Source: CALMFG01 sp963674805
Lineage (GTDB): Bacteria; Bacillota; Clostridia; Christensenellales; CALMFG01
Reading direction: 5' to 3'
Assembly: GCA_963674805.2 (NCBI GenBank)
Contig: CAXXNY010000021.1
Span: forward strand, 434,001 to 498,000
Length of the DNA stretch: 64,000 nucleotides
Shown here piece after piece: positions 26,048 to 35,093 of the stretch (position 1 is its first letter; each line of letters starts with the position of its first letter). Position numbers and translations under genes: made by a program. The notes below the pieces were generated by a model that was not told the origin of the DNA, did not search any database, and saw only the letters and a list, made by a program, of their open reading frames with translations.

Positions 26048-28339
26048 ATGAAAAAGAATAAAACAACGGACAACAAAGTAGCCGGCAGCGAGCAACAGCT
26101 GTCGCGGGAACTGGGTCTTTTTGAGTTAACTATGATGGGCGCCGGAATGATGATCGGCGCCGGTGTTTTTGTCGCAACCGGAATTGCGATCGGACAGGCG
26201 GGGCCGGGCGGGATTTTGCTCGCGTTTGCCTGTAACGGACTGATTGCGATCTTTACTGCAATGTCCTTTGCGGAACTTTGCAGTGCCATGCCGGCGGCCG
26301 GCGGCGCGTATGCTTACGTCAAGAAAGCGTTCGGCGGATTCGTCGGCTATATTTCAGGTTGGATGAACTGGTTCGCCTTAGCGGTTGCGGGCAGCCTGTA
26401 TGCCATTACGTTTTCGGAATACACCCTTCACCTTTTAGAGACATTTGCGTTTTTCGAAAACCTTGGATTAAACGCAGCGTTTACGCATAAAGCGTTGGCG
26501 GTGGTTATCGCAATCGTCTTTATTATTATCAATTTTAGAGGCGTATCCGGTACCGGTAAATCAAGCACGGTCATTGCGCTTGGGCAGACGGTAACGCTTG
26601 GGATTATCGGTATCCTTGGGATTGCCGTTGCGTTGACGGAGCCTGCAAGGCTGGCGAACTTCTCGCCGCTGATTGGTAACGGTCCGGTTGGGATATTGAT
26701 TGCGATGGGCTTCACGTATGTCGGATTCGAGGGCTTTGAAGTTATCGGGCATGCGGGTGAGGAAGCGATTAACCCGAGAAAGAATATTCCAAAAGCGATT
26801 TTATACGCGGTCATTATCGTTGTGAGCACTTATATATTGGTTGCGTTTGCCGCGGTTGTCGGGGCAAAAACCGGCCTTTCGAATACGAATGAATGGTTTG
26901 CGGGGCAAGGTGCAACGGGATTTGCCGACGCAGTCGGTGCATTGGTGCCGTTCGGCAGTGTGCTGGTTGTACTGGCCGCTATTTTTTCATCAACCTCGGC
27001 CTTAAACGCCACACTGTTTTCATCCGCTCGTGTTTCATTTGCCATGAGCCGTGACGGATTTCTGCCGCCTGTATTATCAAAAATATCAAAGAATCACGTA
27101 CCACACATCGCACTGTTTGCATCATCAGTGATCGTGCTGACTGTAGCGCTGCTTTTGGATGTTGAGGGTGTTGCGGCTGCAGCAGACATCATGTTCCTGC
27201 TGATATTCATGCTGATTAACATTTCGGTGATAAAAATACGGCGGGAAATGAGTGATGAACTGCAATATGGATTTATGATGCCGTTCTTTCCGGCGATTCC
27301 GATCATTGCATTGGTGCTCCAGCTCCTGCTGGCGCTGCTGCTATTTGAAATGAGCATAATGGCCTGGCTGTCGGCGGGTGCGTGGATTTTGGGCGGTATT
27401 ATTCTTTATTTCGTATATTCGAAAAAACACGGTGAAAAATTCACCCCGTTCATTTTGTTAGAAGAGCATAAAGCGAAAGATAAATATAAGGACCAGATTA
27501 TGCTGCCGGTTCAGCACGGGCATATCAGCCAGACATTGGCGGAGTATACGTCACGCATTGCACACCATATGAAAGCCGAACTGCTGCTGGCGGCGATTAT
27601 ATCACTCCCGCATTATGCGCCGCAGGAAGAAGCGGAAAAGGGACTTGATGATGTACGCCCGTTTGTGAAGTCTGCAAGAAAGAGTGTGAATAAAGAAGTG
27701 CCGGTGCATACGGTCATCGGCCGGAGCGAAACCGCAGCCAGAGGCATCGTCAGCCTTTGCAAAGAGCGTAAGACCAACATGCTGGTTCTGGGATGGAAGG
27801 GCTATACCGAAACCAAAGGGTATAAAATGGGCACGACCCTTGACCGGGTTATCGAACATGCCCCTTGTGATATTGTCGTTGTGAAGCCGGGGAAAACCGG
27901 GCTGCATACCGGTGAGCCGGTGAAACGAATATTGATTCCGTCAAACGGCACTTACCACAGCATTCTGGCCGCAAAGCTGGCGGTTGCGATGATTGACCAT
28001 AAGCGGGACGCAAAGGTGACCATCTTAAATATCAACAATACCGGTGAGTCAAAGGAACGCATTAAACGGCGCTTACAGCCGATGTGCCAGATTCTCCATA
28101 AATACCAGTGCGATATCGTGATCCGTGAGCATGAAGATGTGGTGGATACGATTTTGGCAGAAGCGGAATCGCATGACCTTGTGGTATTGGGCGCAAATAA
28201 CGAGGGCGTGCTGACCCGGATGCTGTTCGGCAAACTGGTTGAACGTGTGGCGTCACATTGCAGCAAGACGGTGATGCTGGCCAAAACCGATCTCGGCGTC
28301 AGGTCTTGGATATCACGCTGGATCGGCAGAAGAGGCTAG
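26048..28339 (+). CDS. APC-superfamily permease fused to two C-terminal Usp domains
   Basis: A 763-residue secondary transporter. Residues about 20-460 hold 12 membrane segments of the amino acid-polyamine-organocation type: the first helix has the glycine-rich break MMGAGMMIGAGVFVATG, and later GFTYVGFEGFEVIGHAGEE. Residues about 480-610 and 620-755 are two UspA-like domains; the first ends its fold with LVLGWKG and CDIVVVKPG, the second contains LVVLGANNEG and an SKTVMLA end. Usp domains bind ATP or, in related transporters, regulatory nucleotides, so transport is probably gated by energy or nucleotide state. Substrate (amino acid or cation) is not clear. Translated in tandem with the 49-residue membrane peptide; terminator at 28371. 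Confidence 0.87.
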   Translation: MKKNKTTDNKVAGSEQQLSRELGLFELTMMGAGMMIGAGVFVATGIAIGQAGPGGILLAFACNGLIAIFTAMSFAELCSAMPAAGGAYAYVKKAFGGFVGYISGWMNWFALAVAGSLYAITFSEYTLHLLETFAFFENLGLNAAFTHKALAVVIAIVFIIINFRGVSGTGKSSTVIALGQTVTLGIIGILGIAVALTEPARLANFSPLIGNGPVGILIAMGFTYVGFEGFEVIGHAGEEAINPRKNIPKAILYAVIIVVSTYILVAFAAVVGAKTGLSNTNEWFAGQGATGFADAVGALVPFGSVLVVLAAIFSSTSALNATLFSSARVSFAMSRDGFLPPVLSKISKNHVPHIALFASSVIVLTVALLLDVEGVAAAADIMFLLIFMLINISVIKIRREMSDELQYGFMMPFFPAIPIIALVLQLLLALLLFEMSIMAWLSAGAWILGGIILYFVYSKKHGEKFTPFILLEEHKAKDKYKDQIMLPVQHGHISQTLAEYTSRIAHHMKAELLLAAIISLPHYAPQEEAEKGLDDVRPFVKSARKSVNKEVPVHTVIGRSETAARGIVSLCKERKTNMLVLGWKGYTETKGYKMGTTLDRVIEHAPCDIVVVKPGKTGLHTGEPVKRILIPSNGTYHSILAAKLAVAMIDHKRDAKVTILNINNTGESKERIKRRLQPMCQILHKYQCDIVIREHEDVVDTILAEAESHDLVVLGANNEGVLTRMLFGKLVERVASHCSKTVMLAKTDLGVRSWISRWIGRRG

Positions 28340-28370
28340 CGGCGTATAGTTCATATCAATATAAAATCAA

Positions 28371-28397
28371 AAACATGGACACTGTCCATGTTTTTTT
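28371..28397 (+). terminator. Rho-independent terminator
   Basis: AAACATGGAC (28371-28380) pairs with GTCCATGTTT (28384-28393), followed by a run of T. Confidence 0.92.
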
Positions 28398-28434
28398 GTA
28401 TATGCAGGTTATGTCCTGCATGCGCATCCAAAGG

Positions 28435-28463
28435 TTGACATTTACGCCGATACCCCGTAAGTT
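28435..28463 (+). promoter_or_regulatory. Promoter of the Fur-family regulator
   Basis: TTGACA (28435-28440) and TAAGTT (28458-28463), 17-base spacer, 35 bases before the ATG. A short dyad TGCAGG/CCTGCA (28403-28420) lies just upstream. Confidence 0.6.
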
Positions 28464-28498
28464 AAAGATATAAACAAGAAAAGAAAGCCGGTGTCGAG

Positions 28499-28924
28499 AT
28501 GAAACTGCCTGAGTTTATTGTAAATAAAATAAAAGAAGCCAATCAAAGGCTGACAAGGCAGAAAGAAAAGGTGCTGGAAATATTGGTCGAAAACAAGGAC
28601 CATATGATGAGCGTACAGGACATTAAAAGCCGGATTACATCCGAAGATAAGATGGATGACGCCACGATATACCGCAACCTGAGCGCATTTGTGGAGATTG
28701 GTATTGCCGAACAATCCATGGACGCGAACGGCACAAGCCGGTTTAAACTGATGTGTGAACAGGGCCATCACCACCACTTTATCTGCTTATCCTGCGGGAA
28801 GGTTTATCCGTTTCCATGCGATGATGCGTTTATCCGGTCCATAGCACAAACGCACGGATTTGAGGAAAGTTATCATAAGCTGGAAATATTCGGGAAATGT
28901 AAAGAATGTTTGAACAAAGCCTGA
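28499..28924 (+). CDS. Fur-family metal-responsive repressor, probably Zur
   Basis: A 141-residue Fur-family protein. The winged helix (about 1-85) has RLTRQKEKVLEIL and DATIYRNLSAFVEIGI; the metal/dimer domain has the His-rich CEQGHHHHFICLSCGKVYPF and a second Cys pair CKECL at the C-terminus, together the four-Cys structural zinc site. It sits directly upstream of znuA-znuC-znuB, whose promoter carries a perfect inverted repeat, so zinc sensing is the best guess over iron or peroxide. It ends with TGA at 28924 and the znu operon has its own promoter 18 bases later. Confidence 0.88.
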   Translation: MKLPEFIVNKIKEANQRLTRQKEKVLEILVENKDHMMSVQDIKSRITSEDKMDDATIYRNLSAFVEIGIAEQSMDANGTSRFKLMCEQGHHHHFICLSCGKVYPFPCDDAFIRSIAQTHGFEESYHKLEIFGKCKECLNKA

Positions 28925-28941
28925 ATATACGGGTTCTTCGG

Positions 28942-28993
28942 TTGACGTGGATCAATAGGTGTGCTAATCTTATTGCAAAAGAATTGCAATAAG
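28942..28993 (+). promoter_or_regulatory. znu promoter with perfect 10-bp inverted repeat (candidate Zur operator)
   Basis: TTGACG (28942-28947) and TAATCT (28965-28970) with a 17-base spacer. CTTATTGCAA (28969-28978) and TTGCAATAAG (28984-28993) are exact reverse complements five bases apart, running from the -10 into the AAGGAGG ribosome site. A repressor bound here would block both polymerase and, as an RNA hairpin, could also mask the ribosome site. Confidence 0.78.
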
Positions 28994-29004
28994 GAGGATG
29001 TGTG

Positions 29005-29910
29005 ATGAAGAGAATCCTTGTTTTATTAATAGTACTGACTACAGTCTTTTCGGCAGCGGGATGCCAAAGTGCTGATATACCCGATGACGGGAAGCTGACG
29101 GTTGCCGCGAGCGTTGTGCCGGTTGCGGCATTTGTGGAGCAGGTCGCCGGAGACCGTGTCAACGTGCTGACCGTTATCCCGCCGGGCAACAGCCCCGCGA
29201 ACTACCAGCCCACCACGACCGAGATGCAGGAATTGTCCGAAGCGGACGTGTATTTTGTGGTGCAGGTGCCGACTGAGGAAGCGAATATCCTGACTAAAAT
29301 CGGGGACTTTAATCCGGATGTAAAATTGGTTAATCTGCGGGATGCAGTGAGCGCAGAATACCCCTTACGCTATATGAACGGACATGACCATGATGCGGAT
29401 GCGGATGAACACGGTGACGAGGACGCACAGACGATTGACCCTCATATCTGGCTCTCTCCCAAACGGGTTGAGGTGATGGTGCAGGTGATTGCGGATACTT
29501 TAAGTGAGCTGGACAATGCTAATGCGGATACCTATCAGGCGAATGCAGCGGCTTATATTGAAGCACTCGAAGATACAGACGGAGAGATTAAACAGATTGT
29601 CAACGGCATGGACAAAAAAGCGTTCATGATTTATCATGGGGCATATGGATACTTTGCCGACGATTACGGGCTGGAAATGATTGCGCTCGAAAGTGACGGG
29701 AAGGAAGCGACTGCGGCACGGATGCAGGCGCTGGTGGAAGAAGCGGAAAACGAAGGCATTAAGACGATTTTTTATCAGGATGAATTTGATGACAGCCAGG
29801 CGCAGACCATCGCCGAGGAACTTGGCGGAGTGGTGCAGCAAGCGTCACCGCTGTCGGCGGATTATATTGATTCATTAATCGCGTTTGCTAAGGCGCTGGC
29901 AGGGAAATAA
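29005..29910 (+). CDS. znuA: Zinc ABC transporter substrate-binding lipoprotein
   Basis: Captures Zn2+ outside the cell for the ZnuBC importer. ATG 29005 is used rather than GTG 29002 because AAGGAGG (28991-28997) then has a seven-base gap. The 301-residue product has a lipoprotein signal ending SAAGC (Cys20), a cluster A-I fold with PGNSPANYQPTTTEM, the acidic/His-rich flexible loop GHDHDADADEHGDED typical of zinc rather than manganese binders, and DPHIWLSPKRVEVM. Metal-site residues also include YHGAYGYFA and the late Asp/Glu region. First gene of znuA-znuC-znuB under the candidate Zur operator. Confidence 0.92.
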   Translation: MKRILVLLIVLTTVFSAAGCQSADIPDDGKLTVAASVVPVAAFVEQVAGDRVNVLTVIPPGNSPANYQPTTTEMQELSEADVYFVVQVPTEEANILTKIGDFNPDVKLVNLRDAVSAEYPLRYMNGHDHDADADEHGDEDAQTIDPHIWLSPKRVEVMVQVIADTLSELDNANADTYQANAAAYIEALEDTDGEIKQIVNGMDKKAFMIYHGAYGYFADDYGLEMIALESDGKEATAARMQALVEEAENEGIKTIFYQDEFDDSQAQTIAEELGGVVQQASPLSADYIDSLIAFAKALAGK

Positions 29911-29911
29911 T

Positions 29912-30601
29912 ATGCGGGATAATCAAGTTGCGGAATTCAACAATGTAAGGTTTTGTTATGGTGAGGTCTGTGCGGTCGAACACGCCGGCTTCACCATTCC
30001 TCTATACGGATTAACGGCAGTGGTCGGCCCGAATGGCGGCGGTAAAACCACGCTTATGAAACTGCTGTCGGGTATCCTCACCCCGTCGCACGGCGAGATC
30101 AAACGCCATCCGGAGCGTAAAATCGGATACGTTTCACAGCATATTGATGTGGACCGTTCGTTCCCTATTACAGTGAAACAGGCGGTGCTGTCGGGCACGC
30201 TGGATACTAAGATCCATCCTTTTTTCAGATATAAATGGGCGCATGAACAGGCCGCCCAAAAGGCGATAGATGATGTCGGGCTGAACGGGTTTGAGTCCCG
30301 GGGCGTCAACCAGCTTTCCGGCGGACAGGTTGAGCGCATGATGATTGCAAGGGCGCTAGCCTCCAATGCGGACGTGATTTTATTGGACGAACCGGACAGC
30401 AGTCTGGATATTGATGCAACGAAAAATCTTTATGAGATGCTGAACATACTGAAAAAGAACAAAACGCTTATCGTGGTCAGCCACCGGATCGATCAGATTT
30501 TAGAGATTGCCGACCAGGCGCTTTATGTGAACCGGGGCGTAAAGGTATTTCATGAGCCCGAGGCATTGAAGCCTGTATACGAAGGGGGTATGGTGCTGTG
30601 A
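29912..30601 (+). CDS. znuC: Zinc ABC transporter ATP-binding protein
   Basis: Nucleotide-binding subunit of the zinc importer, 229 residues from ATG 29912, one base after the znuA stop. Walker A is GPNGGGKTT, signature LSGGQVERMMIARAL, Walker B ILLDEPDSSLD and the switch His lies in VVSHRID. Size and order match ZnuC/AdcC. The final TGA overlaps the GTG start of the permease gene. Confidence 0.92.
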   Translation: MRDNQVAEFNNVRFCYGEVCAVEHAGFTIPLYGLTAVVGPNGGGKTTLMKLLSGILTPSHGEIKRHPERKIGYVSQHIDVDRSFPITVKQAVLSGTLDTKIHPFFRYKWAHEQAAQKAIDDVGLNGFESRGVNQLSGGQVERMMIARALASNADVILLDEPDSSLDIDATKNLYEMLNILKKNKTLIVVSHRIDQILEIADQALYVNRGVKVFHEPEALKPVYEGGMVL

Positions 30602-31440
30602 TTGAAGCGGTATTCAAATATACGTTTTTACAAAACGCGGTGATTGCGGCGCTGCTGGCTGCCGTTGTGACAGGTATTATCGGGACCATCGCGATTGAAA
30701 AGAAGATGATTTCCATGTCCGGCGGTATCGCACATGCTTCGTTCGGCGGTATCGGCCTCGGATATCTTTTGGGATTCGAACCTATTTGGGGCGGGCTGGC
30801 GTTCGCGATTGGCTCATCGGCACTGATTTCGAAGATATCCGATAACAAAAAGATGAAAACGGATACGCTGACGGGGATTCTTTGGTCTTTTGGTATGGCG
30901 CTTGGTATTTTATTCATTTCACTGGCGCCCGGATATATGCCGGATATGACAACCTATCTGTTCGGGGATATTCTTTCGGTTTCTACCGGCTCGCTGTATT
31001 ATATGGCGGCGTTCACGCTGGTGATTGTTGCGTTATTCATGATGTTTTATCCTTATTTCGTTGCGTATTTGTTTGACGAAGAATACGCGAAAGCCGTGGG
31101 CATCAAGGTAAAGATGCTGGAGTGGATGGTCTATCTGTTGATTCCGATCGGGATTATCGTACTCATTAAGATCGTAGGCGTTATTTTGACCATCGCGCTG
31201 ATGACTATCCCGGTCTCAATCGCAAAACTGTTTTTAAAATCCTTTCATCATGTGGTGATTGCGTCAATCCTGCTGAGTATTCTGTTCAGCCTGATCGGGC
31301 TGACGGTTTCGTATTATATCAATATTCCGTCAGGGGTTTGTATCATCGTGATTTCTACAATCATATATCTCATCCTGATGTTCACAAAAAGCAGCGTTGA
31401 AGGCTGGCTGCATAACAAACGCATGCACCAGGAACATTAG
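30598..31440 (+). CDS. znuB: Zinc ABC transporter permease
   Basis: Membrane subunit of the ABC-3 metal importer family, 280 residues with about eight or nine membrane segments. SGGIAHASFGGIGLGYLLG near residue 40 is the conserved region following the second helix, and VGVILTIALMTIPVSIAKL is the coupling region. It starts with GTG at 30598 overlapping the znuC stop by three bases. Last gene of the zinc operon; the reverse-strand gene ends only eight bases beyond its stop. Confidence 0.92.
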   Translation: MIEAVFKYTFLQNAVIAALLAAVVTGIIGTIAIEKKMISMSGGIAHASFGGIGLGYLLGFEPIWGGLAFAIGSSALISKISDNKKMKTDTLTGILWSFGMALGILFISLAPGYMPDMTTYLFGDILSVSTGSLYYMAAFTLVIVALFMMFYPYFVAYLFDEEYAKAVGIKVKMLEWMVYLLIPIGIIVLIKIVGVILTIALMTIPVSIAKLFLKSFHHVVIASILLSILFSLIGLTVSYYINIPSGVCIIVISTIIYLILMFTKSSVEGWLHNKRMHQEH

Positions 31441-31448
31441 GATAGGTA

Positions 31449-31853
31449 TTATATAGAACCGGTGAAATCACGGATGGCCGCGCGCAGAATACCGGCCAGC
31501 ACCAAAACTGTTCCGGCAATCCAGTAGACCAGGATATAATCTGACGCGGTACCGTAGATATCAAGCGCACCTTTCATTGCGCTGCCGACGGTTAGTGCGG
31601 CAATCCCGGAATTATAGGCGTTTATTGCGAACCGCGATGGTGCACGGACATTCCGCATCGTGCCGAGGATGCCGTAGGGCAGGACGCCCCCGACCAATGG
31701 GAACAGAAACAGAAAGATCATATAATTAGAATACACATGATGGCTGAACTGTTCATACACAAAGCTGAACAAGCCGCAGAGCAATGTGATGCCGAGGAAC
31801 ACGTAAAACATTCGCAGCATCTCCTGCTTTGATGGTTTAACCGATATAGACAA
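31449..31853 (-). CDS. Small four-helix membrane protein of unknown function
   Basis: A 134-residue reverse-strand protein with four hydrophobic segments (about 15-35, 43-60, 78-95 and 105-125) and short basic loops. It is not assigned to a family. Its start overlaps the end of the upstream phosphodiester glycosidase gene by 17 bases, so both are on one transcript and probably act together at the membrane. Confidence 0.6.
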   Translation of the reverse strand: MSISVKPSKQEMLRMFYVFLGITLLCGLFSFVYEQFSHHVYSNYMIFLFLFPLVGGVLPYGILGTMRNVRAPSRFAINAYNSGIAALTVGSAMKGALDIYGTASDYILVYWIAGTVLVLAGILRAAIRDFTGSI

Positions 31854-32787
31854 TGTCGCTCACCTTCCTTTCAGAGAACCGCTTTCCGTCCGTTGTGGGA
31901 TTATTGATAACGTCTCCGTTAAATACCATGGTGGAGGAGCCGCCGCCGTCAAGGTTATACGCTACGCTGACGCCGAGGTCCTGCATAACCAATGCCAGTT
32001 GATAAAGCGTCAGCCCCTCGCTGGCGCTGGTGCGTCCGTCAGAGACCATCATTACGTAATGAAGCGGCGATATCATGCCGATGGCGGTTCGCGGATTGCT
32101 GGTTTTGGCTTTATCCACTTCTTCGCTGTTCGAGACCGAGATTTCCCCGTTTTCAATAAGACCCGGACCAAAGGATAAGACCTGCAATGCGCCGGATGTT
32201 AATAGTTCCGCTGCGGTGATTTCACCCTCATGAATGATGCTGAATGATCCGTCGTTATTGATAACGAGGTCTTCCTGGGTATCGTCAGAAGATGCGCTGC
32301 TGTACAGCTGTCCGTTCCGGATGACATAACCCGACTTACGCGCACCGTAGAAATCTCCGTTGACAGCTAAAATCGCGCTTTGTTCCGATGCGATTTCCGA
32401 GGTTTTCTCCGTGATGTTTTTTCCGTAGGTGTTTTCGGCAAACGCTGTTTTTAGATAATCAATGCTGGACAGATAAATGTCCGCGACATAAATGCTGGTG
32501 TCATATGCCCGGTAGCCACTGATCGTGATGCTGATATTTTTATCGCTGTAAATATCCTCCGAAATCACGGCCTCATCAGTAAACATAGTACTGACCGCAA
32601 TGACATCGGTTGATTCACTATTGACCGCTTGTGTTTCGGCCTGCGTTTCCGCTGTCCCAACCTGTGCTTCAACAACTGCATAAGCCCTTGGAATAATAAA
32701 AGTATCAAGGGCAATCCATGCCGTAAATAACAGCAGTATGAGCGAAAAGCAAATAGCCCATGCATACGGTTTTCTAAAGAAATGCAT
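31837..32787 (-). CDS. Phosphodiester glycosidase (NAGPA domain) membrane-anchored protein
   Basis: A 316-residue protein with a basic start, one N-terminal membrane segment (about 9-30), then an extracytoplasmic NAGPA (phosphodiester glycosidase, DUF2233) domain. Core motifs are seen: AVNGDFYGARKSGYVIRNG, PRTAIGMI, MVSDGRTSASEGLTLYQLA and YNLDGGGSSTMVFNG near the C-terminus. Relatives cleave sugar-phosphate diester bonds such as GlcNAc-1-phosphodiesters, including teichoic-acid or exopolysaccharide linkages. GGAGG precedes the ATG on the reverse strand. It is followed by an overlapping four-helix membrane protein and lies next to a two-component system and a VTC polyphosphate cluster, suggesting surface phosphate-polymer metabolism. 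Confidence 0.85.
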   Translation of the reverse strand: MHFFRKPYAWAICFSLILLLFTAWIALDTFIIPRAYAVVEAQVGTAETQAETQAVNSESTDVIAVSTMFTDEAVISEDIYSDKNISITISGYRAYDTSIYVADIYLSSIDYLKTAFAENTYGKNITEKTSEIASEQSAILAVNGDFYGARKSGYVIRNGQLYSSASSDDTQEDLVINNDGSFSIIHEGEITAAELLTSGALQVLSFGPGLIENGEISVSNSEEVDKAKTSNPRTAIGMISPLHYVMMVSDGRTSASEGLTLYQLALVMQDLGVSVAYNLDGGGSSTMVFNGDVINNPTTDGKRFSERKVSDIVYIG

Positions 32788-32904
32788 AAATCCTCCAAAT
32801 GACTGTGTCTGTTATTTATGCAAAATAGCACAGCAACCTGAAAGACGGCTTAAAAGTCGAAGGGATTTTTATATCGATTAATCAATTAATATAATGTCCA
32901 TAAA

Positions 32905-32934
32905 TAAAATAAAAAGCGGGCATGAGTTGCCCAC
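32905..32934 (-). terminator. Terminator of the two-component operon
   Basis: On the reverse strand GGGCA (32932-32928) pairs with TGCCC (32922-32918) and is followed by GCTTTTTATTTTATTT. Confidence 0.7.
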
Positions 32935-32967
32935 AGTTAGTCGCGTATCGGTTTATAAAACGGCCGG

Positions 32968-34248
32968 CTATGCGTGGGATTTCTTGCTTTTGACCGGACT
33001 AATCAATGGAAATATAACTGTAAAGGTCAGCATATCGTCCGAACCGGATTTTACCGTGATCCTGCCGCCGAGCAGTTCGACGATTTCCTTTGCGATGGCG
33101 AGTCCCAATCCGTAGCTGTTGCTGCCCCGCGTCCGTGCGCTGTCCATGCGGTAGAAACGGTCGAAGATTTTAGTCAACCCTTCCTTTTCAATCGGTACGC
33201 ACGGATTGCTGACGGTGAGCACGGCTTTATCGTTTTCTTTTTTGAGCGCCAGTTTCACTTCTGAATCCGGAAGCGAGAATTTCAGCGCATTATCCAAAAG
33301 AATCGAAACCAGCTGTTTGATCTTAACGGCATCACCGTATATGGAAAGCTTAGGCGTAATTTCGGATTCGAGCGTCTTGCCCGACTCAAAGTACAGAGGC
33401 TCAAACGGCAGCGCACTCAGGGAAACCACATCGCTTAAATCAATGGGTGAAAAAACCTGCTTCTGGTCAACCGCATCCAAGCGCGCAAGGAACAATAAAT
33501 CTTCGACCAGTTTACGCATCTGCTTGGCTTCCTGTTCGATGTAGACAATCCACTTTCGTGCTTTGCCTGGTACCTCGTTCTTTTCTGATAAAAGAATAGA
33601 TGTGTTGGTCAGCATGATGGTAATCGGCGTTTTCAGCTCGTGCGATGCGTCGGCGACAAACTGTTGCTGTTTTTCCCAGGCGGAGGCAATCGGTTTGACC
33701 GCGATTTTTGAGAGGATTAAGCTGATGATAAAGAATGCGCCGAGACTGGCAAGCCCGATGATGGCGTAGTTGATAATCTGCTGCGCGATAAAACTCCGCT
33801 CATAACTGATGTCGATAAACCCGATGATATGGTCCGGATTATCCGTATTGAATATTTTATATCTTAATTCATAGGCGCTTAAAACGCCGGTTGTCTTGTC
33901 CTGTTTGAGCGCGCTTTCCAATATCTCTACGGCGTGCTCGCTGGAAAAGTCTCCGCTCTGATTCTTAATATCAATAATCTGCAAGTCATCGGTATAGGTA
34001 ATATAAACAGAAGAAAACGGCGAATGATCGTCAAACGGACGAATCATGAAGTCGTCTTTTTTCTCGGGAGGCACGTCTAATAATAGGTCCGGCGCTTCCT
34101 TCGGCATACCCTGATCCAGATTCCGCAGGCTGCTGGTTTTCATATCGTTTGCCGATGTGATAATCTGGGACGTAAAGGTTACGGCCAAAACGATTGTAAT
34201 CAGCGCCATCATGATGATAATAAAACGTCTGCGAAGCCGCTTAATCAT
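32968..34248 (-). CDS. Sensor histidine kinase
   Basis: A 426-residue membrane kinase. Two membrane segments (about 10-30 and 160-185) bracket an extracytoplasmic sensor of about 130 residues. The HisKA box is DASHELKTPITIMLTNTS with the phospho-accepting His; then the N box LLDNALKFS, FDRFYR and SYGLGLAIAKEIVELLGG as the ATP-binding lid. Its start overlaps the response regulator gene by eight bases. Target promoters are likely its own and the divergent VTC operon, where 11-bp-phased repeats lie. Whether it senses phosphate, as PhoR does, or an envelope signal is not shown by the sequence. Confidence 0.92.
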   Translation of the reverse strand: MIKRLRRRFIIIMMALITIVLAVTFTSQIITSANDMKTSSLRNLDQGMPKEAPDLLLDVPPEKKDDFMIRPFDDHSPFSSVYITYTDDLQIIDIKNQSGDFSSEHAVEILESALKQDKTTGVLSAYELRYKIFNTDNPDHIIGFIDISYERSFIAQQIINYAIIGLASLGAFFIISLILSKIAVKPIASAWEKQQQFVADASHELKTPITIMLTNTSILLSEKNEVPGKARKWIVYIEQEAKQMRKLVEDLLFLARLDAVDQKQVFSPIDLSDVVSLSALPFEPLYFESGKTLESEITPKLSIYGDAVKIKQLVSILLDNALKFSLPDSEVKLALKKENDKAVLTVSNPCVPIEKEGLTKIFDRFYRMDSARTRGSNSYGLGLAIAKEIVELLGGRITVKSGSDDMLTFTVIFPLISPVKSKKSHA

Positions 34249-34921
34249 TTTGTATTTCCTCCAGACGATAACCGACCATCCTGACAGAAGTGATGGTCAT
34301 TTTTGAATTAACATAAAATAGCTTTTTGCGCAGAAATGAAATATACGCTTCCACGTTATTATCGTTGATATCTGTCTCCGCTCCCCAGACTTTATTAATA
34401 AGGGTTTCTTTTGAAAAGATGTTATTTGCGTTGCGCATCAATACGCTGAGAATCTGAAATTCCTTATTGCTCAGCGAGACAGTGCGCTCGTGGCTGGAAA
34501 GCGTGTGGGTGTTGACGTTTAGTATCAAATCTTCCACCGCCAGTTCATCCACCACCACTTCGCCTGTACGCCGGGAAAGCGCCCGGATACGTGCAAGCAG
34601 TTCCGGAGGAGAAAACGGCTTAATCATATAATCATCTGCCCCGGCATCGAGCCCTGTGATTTTGTCCGTAATATCACTTTTTGCGGTCAGCATGATGGTT
34701 GGGGTGGATATCTTGAGCTTGCGTAAGGCCTTGATGACTTCGTATCCGTTCATTTTGGGCAGCATCACATCCAGCACGATGACATCGTATTCGCTGTTCG
34801 ACGCATAATATAACCCGTCGAGACCGTTATATACCGTATCGACAATGTATTGCTGCTCTTTTAAGATGTGTGATAATGATTCAGCCAAATGCTGGTCATC
34901 TTCCACGACTAAAATCTTCAT
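34241..34921 (-). CDS. OmpR-family response regulator
   Basis: A 226-residue receiver plus winged-helix DNA-binding protein. Receiver: VVEDDQHLAESL acidic pocket, phospho-acceptor Asp in VIVLDVMLPKMNGYEV, Thr in TIMLTAKS and Lys in MIKPFSPPELLARI. Output domain about 130-222 with SNKEFQILSVLMRN and VEAYISFLRKKL. It precedes and overlaps its kinase gene. OmpR/PhoB proteins bind direct repeats with 11-bp phasing; two such pairs sit in the divergent promoter region upstream. Confidence 0.93.
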   Translation of the reverse strand: MKILVVEDDQHLAESLSHILKEQQYIVDTVYNGLDGLYYASNSEYDVIVLDVMLPKMNGYEVIKALRKLKISTPTIMLTAKSDITDKITGLDAGADDYMIKPFSPPELLARIRALSRRTGEVVVDELAVEDLILNVNTHTLSSHERTVSLSNKEFQILSVLMRNANNIFSKETLINKVWGAETDINDNNVEAYISFLRKKLFYVNSKMTITSVRMVGYRLEEIQND

Positions 34922-34950
34922 TGGAGTATCCTTTATATTATCTTTCCTTC

Positions 34951-34979
34951 ATTATACTTATTTTTTGTTCTCTGGTAAA
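34951..34979 (-). promoter_or_regulatory. Promoter of the two-component operon
   Basis: On the reverse strand TTTACC (34979-34974) and TATAAT (34956-34951) with a 17-base spacer. Confidence 0.7.
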
Positions 34980-34992
34980 AAAATAATATAAA

Positions 34993-35060
34993 AACCTGAA
35001 AAAAACCTGAAAATGGCTTTAAAGGTTATTTTCAGCTGTTTCATGTAAACTGCATGTAAA
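34993..35060. promoter_or_regulatory. Two pairs of 11-bp-phased direct repeats between divergent operons
   Basis: AACCTGAAAA occurs at 34993-35002 and 35004-35013, and CATGTAAA at 35042-35049 and 35053-35060; each pair repeats every 11 bases. On the reverse strand the second pair reads TTTACA-N5-TTTACA, close to the PhoP box of Bacillus. TTTTCAG at 35029-35035 is an inverted copy of the core of the first pair. The first pair lies just upstream of the two-component promoter, the second at the expected activator position for the VTC operon. Confidence 0.6.
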
Positions 35061-35093
35061 GTTGGAACAGGACTTTTGTGAGGAGGCAGCAAA

